Assembly: GCA_965249925.1 (NCBI GenBank)
Contig: OZ252260.1
Span: 2,604,001 to 2,668,000 of the forward strand
Direction of reading: 5' to 3'
DNA from: Hoeflea_A sp965249925
Lineage (GTDB): Bacteria; Pseudomonadota; Alphaproteobacteria; Rhizobiales; Rhizobiaceae
Length of the DNA: 64,000 nt
Positions within the stretch are counted from its first letter, which is position 1, and each line of letters begins with the position of its first letter. The position numbers were made by a program, and so were the translations under genes. The notes beneath the pieces are model-generated. The model had not been told where the DNA came from. It ran no database searches and saw only the letters and a program-made list of their open reading frames with translations. Of the stretch, positions 8,493-17,547 are shown piece after piece.

Positions 8493-9709
8493 AGAAAACT
8501 CCTTCCGTGGTTGCCCGGGGGCAGTCCCAGATGGGCCGCAATGCTTTCTCCGATATCTGCGAACGTATCGCGGACACCGGCCGAACCTCCGGCCAAGCCC
8601 GATCCGAAGCACAGGACGGGCACGCGTTCGCGCGTGTGGTCACTGCCTCGCCATGTCGGATCGCATCCGTGATCGGCTGTGATCACCGCCAGATCGCCGG
8701 GTTTCAGCCGGCGGGCGACTTCCGGCAGGCGCCTGTCGAAACTCTCGAGCGCGGCCGCGTAACCGGCTACGTCGCGGCGATGGCCGAAGCGCGAGTCGAA
8801 ATCGACGAAATTGGTGAAGACAAGATCTCCGTCGCCAGCGTCGTCAATGGCGCCCAGTGTGGTGTCGAACAACGCCGCGTTGCCGTCCGCCTTGCGCATT
8901 TCGCTGATGCCGTGATGGGCAAATATGTCGCTGATCTTACCCACCGCTATGACCATGCGGCCGGCACGGCAGACGCGGTCGAGCAGCGTTGGTTCCGGCG
9001 GCGGCACGGAAAAATCGCGCCGGTTGCCGGTTCGTTCGAACATCGCCGGCGATTCTCCAACAAACGGTCTGGCGATAACCCGGCCGATATTCAGCGGGTC
9101 CACCAGCTTACGCACCGTGATGCAAAGCTGATAAAGTCGTTCGATGCCGAAATGCTTTTCATGCGCGGCTATCTGAAACACGCTGTCGGCCGAGGTATAG
9201 AAGATCGGCTTGCCGGTCATGATGTGCTCGATACCGTATTGCACGATCACCTGGGTTCCCGACGCATGGCAGTTGGCAAGGCTCCCGGGCAGATTCTCCT
9301 GTTGGATGATCTGGTCCAGCAGCTCCTGCGGGAAGGTCGGCGCCTCTTCCGGAAAATACCCCCATTCGAAAGGCACCGGCACGCCGGTAATCTCCCAATG
9401 CCCGGAGGGCGTATCCTTGCCCTTCGATACTTCACTGGCGCAGGCATAACGACCGATGGGTGTTGTCGTATCGTCCATGCCCGCGGGCGTTTGCCCGGTT
9501 GCCAGCCGCGCCGCCTGGACAAGCCCTAAAGTGGTCATGTTGGGCAGAGCCAGCGGGCCGCTGCGCAACCCGGCCCGATCGCCAAGGCCGGCAGCGCAAA
9601 ACTCTGCGATGTGACCCAGCGTGTTGGCGCCAGCGTCCCCGAAATCGCTGGCATCCGGAGCGCCGCCGATGCCGAATGAATCGAGCAGCAAAATGATCGC
9701 GCGTGGCAT
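8489..9709 (-). CDS. deoB: Phosphopentomutase
   Basis: Interconverts (deoxy)ribose-1-phosphate and -5-phosphate, linking nucleoside phosphorolysis to the pentose phosphate pathway. The 406 residues match bacterial DeoB of the alkaline-phosphatase superfamily. The metal site begins with LLLDSFGIGGAPDA at the N-terminus. SGHWEITG and the C-terminal VITADHGCDPTWRGSDHTRE carry the remaining metal ligands. It is the first gene of the minus-strand deoB-add-upp operon. The 153 bp upstream is free of genes and should carry its promoter. Confidence 0.95.
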   Translation of the reverse strand: MPRAIILLLDSFGIGGAPDASDFGDAGANTLGHIAEFCAAGLGDRAGLRSGPLALPNMTTLGLVQAARLATGQTPAGMDDTTTPIGRYACASEVSKGKDTPSGHWEITGVPVPFEWGYFPEEAPTFPQELLDQIIQQENLPGSLANCHASGTQVIVQYGIEHIMTGKPIFYTSADSVFQIAAHEKHFGIERLYQLCITVRKLVDPLNIGRVIARPFVGESPAMFERTGNRRDFSVPPPEPTLLDRVCRAGRMVIAVGKISDIFAHHGISEMRKADGNAALFDTTLGAIDDAGDGDLVFTNFVDFDSRFGHRRDVAGYAAALESFDRRLPEVARRLKPGDLAVITADHGCDPTWRGSDHTRERVPVLCFGSGLAGGSAGVRDTFADIGESIAAHLGLPPGNHGRSFL

Positions 9710-9862
9710 GGTGTCCCTGTCCGCAGCCGGTCTCAGCCGGCGAGATTCCGCTCAAACTATGGCGAGGCCGAATGACTCACAAGTAGAAAGTCATCCAGGT
9801 TGTGGCTGCGGGAGGTTTCTTGTGGAACCGGGGACGGTTTTTACCCCGGACAAGCCGTTGCT

Positions 9863-10474
9863 CTAACAGTCGGTGCAGGCCAGATTGGAGCCGAGGCGCG
9901 GACGCATATAGTAGGTTTCGGTCATATTGATGGAGGCGACGGAACTGCCCATGAACTGGTAGGATGTGATTAAACTGTGTTTGTTGGAGATTTCACTGCG
10001 TACGTAATAGGAATCGGCGATTTTCAGACCTGTTGGGATCGTCACGGTCGAGTTCTTCGTGTACGGCGTCGTTCCGTCGCTCTTCCATGACCATTCGACT
10101 TTTGCCTGTTTCGAAGCGTTGACGGTGATTCCGGTAAAGGTCAGGACGATATTGCTGCCGTCGAAGGGAGCCACCACCGCTTCCGCCACATCCACAAGGT
10201 CTTTCATTTCCGCTTTGGTGATGGCGGTGCCCTGGGTGATCAGGTCGAGCGTGATGTTGCCAGCCCGGGACACTTTGTTGTCGACGGACAGAGCGACTGA
10301 AATTTCCACCGCACCGATATACAGGAGGACGAGCAGCGGGGCGATGAACGCAAACTCGACCGCGGCGACACCCCTTCGGTCGCCGGTGAGTGCGCGCAAG
10401 CGGTCCGCCAGATCCCGCCACGTTCGTACCGTTTTGGGCCGCGGTTTGCCGGTGCCTGATACCAGATTACTCAT
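9863..10474 (-). CDS. TadE/TadG-like pilus assembly protein (pseudopilin)
   Basis: A 203-residue protein with a cytoplasmic basic N-terminus and a TadE-type segment (GVAAVEFAFIAPLLVLLY, about residues 35-52) containing the conserved Glu after the processing region. A long periplasmic part ends in a Cys-rich tail (LACTDC). TadE-like minor pseudopilins are processed by the prepilin peptidase and help Flp pilus assembly. The gene overlaps its upstream partner at 10467-10474 and is transcribed away from the flp operon. The tadE versus tadF/G name cannot be settled from sequence alone. Confidence 0.82.
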   Translation of the reverse strand: MSNLVSGTGKPRPKTVRTWRDLADRLRALTGDRRGVAAVEFAFIAPLLVLLYIGAVEISVALSVDNKVSRAGNITLDLITQGTAITKAEMKDLVDVAEAVVAPFDGSNIVLTFTGITVNASKQAKVEWSWKSDGTTPYTKNSTVTIPTGLKIADSYYVRSEISNKHSLITSYQFMGSSVASINMTETYYMRPRLGSNLACTDC

Positions 10475-11093
10475 AGGCTTCGTTCCGGTAGGCGGTCGTC
10501 GCGACGATCAGATAATACTGTGGCATCGAGCCGCCATCGCGAATGTTGGTGACGTAGGGTCTGACGAGATCCGCCGTCACTTTCCATTTATAGAAGGCGC
10601 GAAACATGTTGATGGAGGCGGCGCCGCCGGGATCGAAATCAAACCCGGTCGTGTCCAGATCGCCGAAATTGCCGGTGCCCTTGCGGGGCACCGTCGTCGG
10701 CATATCGCCGAACGATGCGTAGGACTGCAGGTCGATGAACAGCCGTGTGTTCACATCCGTGCCACAGCGGATCATGATAGACATTTCATCGCATAGCCTG
10801 GTCCTGAACTCGGCTTCCGTGACATCGGTTGTTGCAGCCGGCGTGCTGTTGAAGGTGATCTGACCTGTCCGCAACTCACGCCCGAGTTTGTCTACGGCGT
10901 AGCTCAGTGTCTGTTCGGCAGCGAAGGCAACACAGGTTTCGATGATGGCGAAGACCAGCAGGAAGAACGGGATAGCCAGAATGGCGAATTCGATGGCGAC
11001 TCCACCGTCACGGTTTCGCCGCAATCGGGCAAATAGCCCTTTGCGGGATCCGGATTCGGCCCGACGGCGCCAGCTGAACCGAAGGAATCGCAT
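10467..11093 (-). CDS. TadE family pilus assembly protein
   Basis: A 208-residue pseudopilin-like protein. A strongly basic N-terminus is followed by DGGVAIEFAILAIPFFLLVF (about residues 29-48), the TadE hydrophobic helix with its conserved Glu, then a soluble extracytoplasmic domain with two cysteines. It overlaps the next minus-strand TadE-like gene by 8 bp, so the two are one transcription unit. The role in Flp/Tad pilus biogenesis is inferred from family and from the neighbouring tad genes. Confidence 0.82.
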   Translation of the reverse strand: MRFLRFSWRRRAESGSRKGLFARLRRNRDGGVAIEFAILAIPFFLLVFAIIETCVAFAAEQTLSYAVDKLGRELRTGQITFNSTPAATTDVTEAEFRTRLCDEMSIMIRCGTDVNTRLFIDLQSYASFGDMPTTVPRKGTGNFGDLDTTGFDFDPGGAASINMFRAFYKWKVTADLVRPYVTNIRDGGSMPQYYLIVATTAYRNEAYE

Positions 11094-11256
11094 TGTTTCC
11101 CCACAAAAAACACCTGTCCGGCAAGTCTAGCGGAGATGCGTTACCAATCCGTATCCGAATTGAATTGTATCGGTGGGCGGCGTTTTGTCCGCCATTTACC
11201 ACCACCCGCCGAGAGTGGCCAAGGTTGGTGCGGGCAGGTGGGGCGCGGCGGGCGAA

Positions 11257-11664
11257 TTACTCCGGCAGTGCGAACGGCTCGCAGTTCGGGGTGCAGGAAA
11301 GCACTTCACGATCGGCTTGGCGATAGACCTGCAGGGTGTTTTTGTCTTCCAGCGATACCAGGATGCGCTCGTCGACAATGGCGTTGCCATCTTCGTCGAG
11401 GATGACGAGATTGGTTGTACCGAACCGCTTGCCGGTCAGAATGATTGTCTGGGAATCGCTGACCGCTGCGTCGGCGATGGAGGCGTTACCGATGATCACT
11501 CTGCTGACCGGCCGGTCAAGCTTGATCACCCGCGCATAATCCAGTTCGACCCGGATCGTGTTCTCGGCCTGAGCGGTCGTGAGGATTGAACCGCTCATCG
11601 CGATGGCCGCTACCGGAAGAAGCAGAGCGCGCGACAGAAAACCGCTGCGGTACGGATTGGTCAT
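11257..11664 (-). CDS. CpaC-N-like periplasmic pilus protein (secretin N-terminal domain only)
   Basis: A 135-residue secreted protein. The signal peptide ends near AQAENT (about residue 32). It is followed by one domain resembling the N-terminal domain of CpaC/RcpA secretins (VSRVIIGNASIADAAVSDSQTI, then the KRFGTTNLVILDEDG pattern), also seen at the start of CpaC in this window. There is no secretin domain, so it may accompany the CpaC secretin in the periplasm. Two cysteines near the C-terminus (SCTPNCEP) could form a disulfide. It is divergent from flp across a 411 bp gap. Its function is inferred from domain and location. Confidence 0.75.
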   Translation of the reverse strand: MTNPYRSGFLSRALLLPVAAIAMSGSILTTAQAENTIRVELDYARVIKLDRPVSRVIIGNASIADAAVSDSQTIILTGKRFGTTNLVILDEDGNAIVDERILVSLEDKNTLQVYRQADREVLSCTPNCEPFALPE

Positions 11665-12075
11665 GGGTTCGCTCCTGGTGGCTTGTCGAGTGGTATATGC
11701 CCCATAACTGGCCCAGAATGGTGAATGAACCCTTAACGCTGTACTGTCGGCCCACCAAAGAATGCATGGACGAATCCGATCGCCCAGCCGCCGTCACCCG
11801 GCCGCACCGGCCCGCCGGATGGGCGCGACGGCGATCATCCGCCATCTTATAATGCCTTGTAGCTCCATCGGAATTCGTCGGGCCGTCACGCGTCGACGGA
11901 CATGCTATCCAGTTAATCAAGCGTTCACCACATCCGGGCTCTTTTTGCGGCAACGAATTGGTAACTGCGTTTTTTAAGCTGTTTTCAAACCATCACACTT
12001 ACCGTGCCCGCATCCGATCAACGACCAACAAGTTGACGGTAGTGCTGATCAACACGTGGAGCAAGGAGTATTCCA
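11665..12075. promoter_or_regulatory. Divergent intergenic region between the CpaC-N-like gene and flp
   Basis: A 411 bp stretch with no plausible coding region, between two divergently transcribed pilus genes. It is more AT-rich near the flp side (11930-12010) and should carry the promoters of both directions. The flp ribosome-binding site AAGGAG is at 12063-12068. I could not assign confident -35/-10 boxes or an operator palindrome. Confidence 0.45.
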
Positions 12076-12252
12076 ATGACCAAGATTTTCGCACGCTTCC
12101 TCAAAGATGAGTCCGGTGCCACCGCCATCGAATATGGCCTGATCGCCGCTCTCATCTCCGTGGCCCTGATCGCCGGTGCTACGCTCATGGGTGACGAGCT
12201 GGAAAACACGTTCAACTACATCGGCGGTGAGCTGGAAGACGCTCGCTCATAA
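12076..12252 (+). CDS. flp: Flp/Fap-type major pilin
   Basis: A 58-residue prepilin. The short positively charged leader MTKIFARFLKDESG is cleaved by the CpaA peptidase after the glycine. The class III pilin signature ATAIEYGLIAALISVALI has the conserved Glu-Tyr (E19, Y20), and a short polar tail follows. It is preceded by AAGGAG at proper spacing. It is the first gene of the + strand tad cluster and is separated from cpaA by a strong hairpin, which would allow much higher pilin expression than of the machinery. Only one flp copy is seen here. Confidence 0.95.
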   Translation: MTKIFARFLKDESGATAIEYGLIAALISVALIAGATLMGDELENTFNYIGGELEDARS

Positions 12253-12293
12253 TCATTGAGATCTGACCCGGATCTTAAGACAATGACGACCTC

Positions 12294-12330
12294 AATGGTC
12301 CGGCCGCACGGCCGGACCATTTGCGTTTAA
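12294..12330 (+). terminator. Hairpin terminator/attenuator after flp
   Basis: A perfect 13-bp inverted repeat (12294-12306 with 12309-12321, stem AATGGTCCGGCCG) with a 2-base centre, followed by a moderately T-rich tract TTTGCGTTT. It lies 41 bp after the flp stop and before cpaA. This is the usual place for an intrinsic terminator that keeps pilin transcript levels above those of the downstream genes. Confidence 0.75.
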
Positions 12331-12401
12331 CGAATTCGCATTGATTTGGCCGTAGTGTTCCATTGTGGCGGAGCGACCGTCGGGCCCGTGGAGAACCGAT
12401 C

Positions 12402-12917
12402 ATGCTGGTGGCAGCGATTACCATTATTTTTCCGCTGTGCCTTGCCTATGCGGCATTCTCCGACGTTTTCACGATGACCATACCCAATCGGGTGTCCATC
12501 ATTCTGATCGTATCTTTCGCGCTGATTGCACCGATGACAGACATGCCATGGACGGTCTACGCCCAGCATTTCGGCGCAGCCCTCCTTGTGTTCTCCGTCT
12601 GCTTTGCGCTTTTTGCTTTTGGGGTCATGGGCGGCGGCGATGCCAAGCTGCTCACCGCCACCGCATTGTGGTTCGGCATGACGGCGCAGCTGTTTGATTT
12701 CCTCATCTATGTGACGCTTGTCGGCGGCCTTCTCACGCTTGCCCTGCTGATCGCCCGTTCCGATCGGTTCGCCGTCTTGGTCAACCGGGTATCGCTGTTC
12801 AGTCACCTGACCGACCCGAAACTCGGTGTGCCCTATGGCGTGGCCATCGGTATTGCCGGGTTCCTTTGTTTTCCGGCCAGCCCACTGGCGCAATACGCGC
12901 TTGCCCGCCTCACCTGA
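12402..12917 (+). CDS. cpaA: Prepilin peptidase CpaA/TadV
   Basis: A 171-residue polytopic membrane aspartic peptidase (A24) that cleaves Flp and TadE-type prepilins. The two catalytic aspartates are D21 (AFSDVFTMTIPNR) and D80 (GVMGGGDAKLL, the GxGD motif). About five membrane helices are seen. The start at 12402 gives a hydrophobic N-terminus directly. A 13-residue upstream in-frame extension rich in Arg is unlikely to be translated. It lacks the N-terminal methyltransferase domain of type IV pilin peptidases, as is normal for TadV/CpaA. Confidence 0.9.
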   Translation: MLVAAITIIFPLCLAYAAFSDVFTMTIPNRVSIILIVSFALIAPMTDMPWTVYAQHFGAALLVFSVCFALFAFGVMGGGDAKLLTATALWFGMTAQLFDFLIYVTLVGGLLTLALLIARSDRFAVLVNRVSLFSHLTDPKLGVPYGVAIGIAGFLCFPASPLAQYALARLT

Positions 12918-13112
12918 TCACGACAGCGGTATGTCCTGGTACGGCGCTCGGCCCATTGATCGAGCACCGTAGGCTCGTGGCGCTACGGTTACGGGCCGGT
13001 TATCGAAATTAATAGGCCATTAAGCAAACATGTAAGGTTCGCATTAACCATAAGTACACGATTGATGCGGCATTGTTCCTGACAGGAGCAAAATGTGCAT
13101 TGGGGTAACAGT

Positions 13113-13904
13113 ATGAAACCTGCCCGCATCATCGTTCTGACAATAGCGCTGGTCGCCGCGGTCGCCGCTGGCTATCTCATGCTCAATCTGTCCAGCCGGC
13201 AACAGGCTGAGCCGATCCGCATCGTCAAGGATGTGACCACCGACCGGGTGCTCGTCGCGTCCAACAGCCTGCCGATAGGATCCCGGCTCAATGAGGACAA
13301 TCTCGATTGGCAGGAGTGGCCGGAGACCGCTGTTGCCGATGGTTTCATCACCCGGTCGACCCGACCCGACGCGGTCGAGGAACTGTCCGGATCGATTGTA
13401 CGCCTGCCGATCATCGAGGGTGAGCCGATCCGGCGTGAAAAGGTGGTCGATTCCGATACACGTATCATGTCTTCCATCCTGCCTTCCGGCAAACGCGCGG
13501 TGTCGACGGAGATCAACGTTGAAACCGGTGCAGGCGGTTTCATTCTGCCGAACGATAGGGTTGACGTCATCATGGTCCGTTCGGCCGAAGACTCCGGGTT
13601 CCTGACGGAAACCATCCTGTCCAATATTCGTGTCCTGGCCATCGATCAGCGCATTCAGGAAGACCAGGAGGGCAACAAAACCGCTGTCGGATCAACGGCA
13701 ACGCTGGAACTGACGCCCGAGCAGGCACAGATCATTGCCGTGGCACAACAGATGGCGGCTCGGCTGACCCTGGCGTTGCGCAGTGTCGCGGATGTGCAGG
13801 ATCCCGATACGGGCGGAGCGGACCACCTGTTGAGTGGCGATAGGGGGTCGTCCATTCAGCTGATCAAATCAGGCGAGATCACCAAGATCGGGCAAGCGAA
13901 TTAG
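13113..13904 (+). CDS. cpaB: Flp pilus assembly protein CpaB/RcpC
   Basis: An N-terminal membrane helix (IIVLTIALVAAVAAGYLML) is followed by a periplasmic SAF-like domain (DRVLVASNSLPIGSRL, about residues 40-55) and the RcpC domain (RAVSTEINVETGAGGFILPNDRVDV). CpaB helps assemble or stabilise the secretin in the periplasm. ATG at 13113 (MKPARIIVL) matches the family start. An in-frame GTG at 13095 behind an AGGAG sequence would add six residues and cannot be excluded. It is followed 15 bp later by cpaC. Confidence 0.9.
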   Translation: MKPARIIVLTIALVAAVAAGYLMLNLSSRQQAEPIRIVKDVTTDRVLVASNSLPIGSRLNEDNLDWQEWPETAVADGFITRSTRPDAVEELSGSIVRLPIIEGEPIRREKVVDSDTRIMSSILPSGKRAVSTEINVETGAGGFILPNDRVDVIMVRSAEDSGFLTETILSNIRVLAIDQRIQEDQEGNKTAVGSTATLELTPEQAQIIAVAQQMAARLTLALRSVADVQDPDTGGADHLLSGDRGSSIQLIKSGEITKIGQAN

Positions 13905-13919
13905 ACCGGGGACAATTCA

Positions 13920-15443
13920 GTGCGGATATTGAAACACCACATATTTGCGTCGGGCTTGAGCCGACTTGCCATGCTCGCCGGATTGACCGCCGCCGCGGCC
14001 ATCGGCCCGGTTGTCGGCGTCACCCATGCCAATGAGCAGACGATCACTGTGCAGAGCAGCGGTCCGGGGGTTCACCGCGACGTCAAGCTTGGGCTCAACA
14101 AAGCGATTGTTGTGGATCTGCCGGAGGATGCGCATGATATCCTGGTCGCCGACCCGGGCGTCGCGGATGCCGTTACGCGCACCTCGCGCCGCATCTATCT
14201 GTTTGGCAAGGCGGTCGGCCAGACCAACATTTTTGTCTTTGGCGCCAACGGCGAACCGGTCGTCAGCATCGACCTTGCGGTCGAACGCGACATTACGGAT
14301 CTGGAACGGCAACTCGCCCGTTTCCTTCCCGATTCCGACATCAGTGTCGAAATCATCAGCGACAACATCGTGCTGACCGGAACCGTGCGCACCCCGCAGG
14401 ACGCGGCCCGCGCCAATCAGATCGCCGGGATTTTCCTGAGGGGTGGTGAAGCGACAACCCGCAATATCACCGCGGTCGGCAACGGTGGCGACGCGGCCAT
14501 CTTTGCCGAACGGCGCCAGGTGTCGCAGATCATCAATCTGCTCAACATCTTGGGTGAGGACCAGGTCACGCTGAAGGTCACGGTGGCGGAGGTCAGCCGC
14601 CAGATCCTCAAGCAGTTCGGTTTTAACACCTACTTCAACGGCAGCAGCGGTCAAACCGCCTTTCAGTCCATCAATCCGGTCGGGCTCGGCAAGGCGCTCA
14701 GCCAGACGGCGGGTCTCGCCCAGTTCAATATCGGCGACTACAATATCGACGCCTATGTCCGGGCAATGGAGCAGGCCGGTGTCATGAAGACGCTGGCCGA
14801 GCCGACACCGACGGCGATCTCCGGCCAGGGCGCGTCCTTCGCCGTCGGCGGCGAATTCCAGCTGGTGACCGGGCAATCGTTCGACGACGATGGCGGTGTG
14901 GTCTACTCCTTCGAGACCAAGGAATATGGCGTCGGCCTGCAGTTCACACCGGTGGTTCTTTCGGCCGGCCGCATAAGCCTCAAGGTCCGGACGGAGGTTT
15001 CCGAACCGACCTTCGAAGGCAGCGTGACGCTCAGCGGCGCCCGCAGCCTTGGCGGCATCACCGCCAACGGCATCCGGCGGCGCGAGGCCGAAACAGCGGT
15101 CGAACTGCCGTCCGGCGGCTCGATCGTGATCGCCGGATTGATTCGCGATGAGGTGCGCCAGGTGATGGGCGGCCTGCCCGGTGCCTCCAAGATCCCGATC
15201 CTCGGCACGCTGTTTCGAAGCCGCGATTTCGTGCGCAACGAGACGGAACTGGTGATCATTGCCACGCCCTATCTGGTGCGACCGGTGGCGCGCAACAGAC
15301 TGGCCCGTCCGGATGACAACCTCAATCCGTCCAGCGACGGCGCCGGTTACTTTCTCAACCGCGTCAACAGGATCTACGGACAGGCGCAAACCGACCTGCC
15401 CAAGGGCCGCTACTACGGCGTGGTCGGCTTTATCTACAAATGA
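13920..15443 (+). CDS. cpaC: Flp pilus outer-membrane secretin CpaC/RcpA
   Basis: A 507-residue secretin forming the outer-membrane channel of the Tad pilus. A signal peptide ends near THANEQ (about residue 40). A CpaC N-terminal domain (GVHRDVKLGLNKAIVVDLPE), a BON-like domain and the C-terminal type II/III secretin domain follow, with features such as ITANGIRRREAETAVELPSG and FRSRDFVRNETELVIIATPY. The start is a GTG at 13920. The stop overlaps an ATG as ATGA, although the preferred cpaD start is 21 bp further on. Confidence 0.93.
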   Translation: MRILKHHIFASGLSRLAMLAGLTAAAAIGPVVGVTHANEQTITVQSSGPGVHRDVKLGLNKAIVVDLPEDAHDILVADPGVADAVTRTSRRIYLFGKAVGQTNIFVFGANGEPVVSIDLAVERDITDLERQLARFLPDSDISVEIISDNIVLTGTVRTPQDAARANQIAGIFLRGGEATTRNITAVGNGGDAAIFAERRQVSQIINLLNILGEDQVTLKVTVAEVSRQILKQFGFNTYFNGSSGQTAFQSINPVGLGKALSQTAGLAQFNIGDYNIDAYVRAMEQAGVMKTLAEPTPTAISGQGASFAVGGEFQLVTGQSFDDDGGVVYSFETKEYGVGLQFTPVVLSAGRISLKVRTEVSEPTFEGSVTLSGARSLGGITANGIRRREAETAVELPSGGSIVIAGLIRDEVRQVMGGLPGASKIPILGTLFRSRDFVRNETELVIIATPYLVRPVARNRLARPDDNLNPSSDGAGYFLNRVNRIYGQAQTDLPKGRYYGVVGFIYK

Positions 15444-15460
15444 GGGATTGGAGCCTGAAC

Positions 15461-16174
15461 ATGAAACGGAAATTCACAGGTCAATCCCGCGGCGCCTGGC
15501 GTCCGACACTGGCCGTGCTGCTTCTGAGCGGAACACTGCTGGGAGGTTGCGCCAACGTTCATAACATAGAGGTCGGCGCCGTCCCGGACGACTACCGCAC
15601 AAACCACCCGATCATCATCTCGGAAAAACAAGAGGTGACGGACATTCCGGTGGCGAGTACGGACAGATCGCTGACCTTTGGGACGATCGACATCGTACGC
15701 GGTGTCGCTCAGCAATACCGGGCGAGTTCCTCCGGGGCCCTTGTCATCATGCGCCCCGTCGGTTCTGCGAATGCGCGCGCTGCCAACCACCTCGCCAAGC
15801 AGATCAGGGACGTATTGGTCGGCGAAGGTGTCCCGCGCAATCGTGTCGAGTATGCCACCTATCAGGCGGCGCCGACTGACGATGCGGCCCCCATTCGATT
15901 GAGCTTCGGCGCGATCGCCGCATCGGTTCAGCAGTGCGGACGCTGGCCGCGGGACCTGGTTCTCAACACCACGCAGAACAAGCACTACGAGAACTACGGG
16001 TGCGCCACGCAGAACAATCTTGCAGCACAGGTCGCCAATCCAACTGACCTGATCGCACCGCGCGGCATGACGCCGATCGATGCGGAGCGCCGCGACAACG
16101 CTCTCGCCGACTACCGGCGCAACGGTGCTGGACTGGAAAGCACCGAGGCCGATTTAATCATCAACATCAATTGA
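15461..16174 (+). CDS. cpaD: Pilus assembly lipoprotein CpaD
   Basis: A 237-residue CpaD-family lipoprotein. The signal sequence ends in a lipobox (LLLSGTLLGGC), so the mature protein would be anchored by Cys. The conserved C-terminal CpaD features are present: FGAIAASVQQCGRWPRDL and NYGCATQNNLAAQVANPTDL, where the three cysteines typical of the family sit. ATG at 15461 has GGAG 7 bp upstream. ATG at 15440, which overlaps the cpaC stop, is an alternative that adds seven residues. CpaD is thought to act as a pilotin or periplasmic partner of the secretin. Confidence 0.9.
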   Translation: MKRKFTGQSRGAWRPTLAVLLLSGTLLGGCANVHNIEVGAVPDDYRTNHPIIISEKQEVTDIPVASTDRSLTFGTIDIVRGVAQQYRASSSGALVIMRPVGSANARAANHLAKQIRDVLVGEGVPRNRVEYATYQAAPTDDAAPIRLSFGAIAASVQQCGRWPRDLVLNTTQNKHYENYGCATQNNLAAQVANPTDLIAPRGMTPIDAERRDNALADYRRNGAGLESTEADLIININ

Positions 16175-16218
16175 TGATCAACCAGGGCAAACGCCGAAGC
16201 GCAAGACAGGAAAGCACG

Positions 16219-17499
16219 ATGAGTGAGGTAGCACAGAGCGGTAATGGCGGCGAAAGCCTGCTCGACACTGATCGAAACGTCGAGGAATTCGAACAGCTGC
16301 GACCGCTGCCGCGTGTTTCGATCCAGGCGTTTTGCGAATCGGACGCCGTCGTCCGGACGATGCATGAATGCGCCGAGGACCGGCGCATGGCACGGGTGCA
16401 TTTCCGCACCGTCCAGGGCAGCATCGATACCGCCGTGGATATGTATGCCTCGGCGCCGACTCCCAACCTGATTATTCTGGAGAACCTCGGGCCGCCCAGC
16501 GAATTGATGGCCAAGCTCGGCGAACTCGCTGAGGTCTGCGACCCGTCGACAAAGGTTGTGATCATCGGGCACGACAATGACGTGTTCCTGTATCGCGAAC
16601 TGATCCGTCAGGGCATATCGGAATATGTTCTTGCGCCGGTGTCGGTCGCCGATGTCATCAATGTGGCGGCATCCATCTTTATCGACCCCGAGGCTGATCC
16701 GCTCGGCCGCACGATTGCTTTCATCGGTGCCAAAGGCGGCGTTGGATCATCGACCATTGCCCACAACTGCGCCTGGGGCATATCCAGCCTGTTTTCGACA
16801 GAAGTCATTCTGGCCGATCTTGATTTGGCTTTTGGGACGGCCAACATCAATTTCGATCAGGATCCGCCACAGGGCATTGCCGAAGCGGTGTTTTCGCCCG
16901 AACGCCTGGACGATGTGTTCCTGGACCGGCTGCTGGCCAAATGCGCCTCCCACCTGTCCATGCTTGCGGCGCCGTCCCTGCTCGATCGAACCTACGATTT
17001 TTCAGCCGACAGTTTCGAACCGGTGCTCGAGATCGTTCAGCGCAGCGCACCCGTTACGGTGCTCGACGTGCCGCACATGTGGGAGGGCTGGACCCAGGCG
17101 CTGTTGAGAGAGGTCGATGAGGTCGTCGTTGTCGCGACCCCGGATCTCGCCAACCTGCGCAATACCAAGAACCTGATCGACACACTGGGCAAGCTGCGTC
17201 CCAACGACAGGTCGCCGCGGCTGATCCTCAATCAGGTCGGTATGCCAAAACGGCCGGAAATCGCGCTCAGTGATTTTTGCGAGCCGCTGGATGTCGAGCC
17301 GCTGGCGATTGTTCCGTTCGACGCTCAACTGTTCGGGACCGCCGCCAACAGCGGTCGGATGATCGGCGAGACGGACGCCAAATCATCCGTTGCTGAGTCC
17401 TTCTCACAGATGGCTCATGTTCTGACCGGTCGCGCTGAGACCAAGGGCAAGAAGAAGTCCGGACTACAGGGCCTGCGCGCGCTGCTGGGTCGCAAATAG
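16219..17499 (+). CDS. cpaE: Pilus localisation/assembly ATPase CpaE
   Basis: A ParA/MinD-like protein with an N-terminal receiver-like domain and a C-terminal deviant Walker ATPase domain. The motif IGAKGGVGSSTIAHN replaces a classical P-loop, and ILADLDLAFGTANINF follows. CpaE family members position the Tad machinery. ATG at 16219 (MSEVAQS) has AGGAAAG just upstream. The in-frame ATG at 16171, which overlaps cpaD, lacks a ribosome-binding site. The receiver-like domain appears to lack a clear phospho-acceptor context, as usual in CpaE. It is followed 48 bp later by cpaF. Confidence 0.9.
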   Translation: MSEVAQSGNGGESLLDTDRNVEEFEQLRPLPRVSIQAFCESDAVVRTMHECAEDRRMARVHFRTVQGSIDTAVDMYASAPTPNLIILENLGPPSELMAKLGELAEVCDPSTKVVIIGHDNDVFLYRELIRQGISEYVLAPVSVADVINVAASIFIDPEADPLGRTIAFIGAKGGVGSSTIAHNCAWGISSLFSTEVILADLDLAFGTANINFDQDPPQGIAEAVFSPERLDDVFLDRLLAKCASHLSMLAAPSLLDRTYDFSADSFEPVLEIVQRSAPVTVLDVPHMWEGWTQALLREVDEVVVVATPDLANLRNTKNLIDTLGKLRPNDRSPRLILNQVGMPKRPEIALSDFCEPLDVEPLAIVPFDAQLFGTAANSGRMIGETDAKSSVAESFSQMAHVLTGRAETKGKKKSGLQGLRALLGRK

Positions 17500-17547
17500 G
17501 TGGCAAAGGGGGCGTCGAAGCGCGCAACACGAGATCCGAGGTAACGT

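Noticed and set aside
9828..9849. CCGGGG/CCCCGG inverted repeat downstream of the TadE-like genes as a terminator
   Set aside because: Only a 6-bp stem with a 10-base loop and no T-tract on the minus strand side, so support is too weak.
13917..15389. 490-codon minus-strand frame antisense to cpaC
   Set aside because: cpaC is a clear secretin; the antisense product has no similarity or signal.
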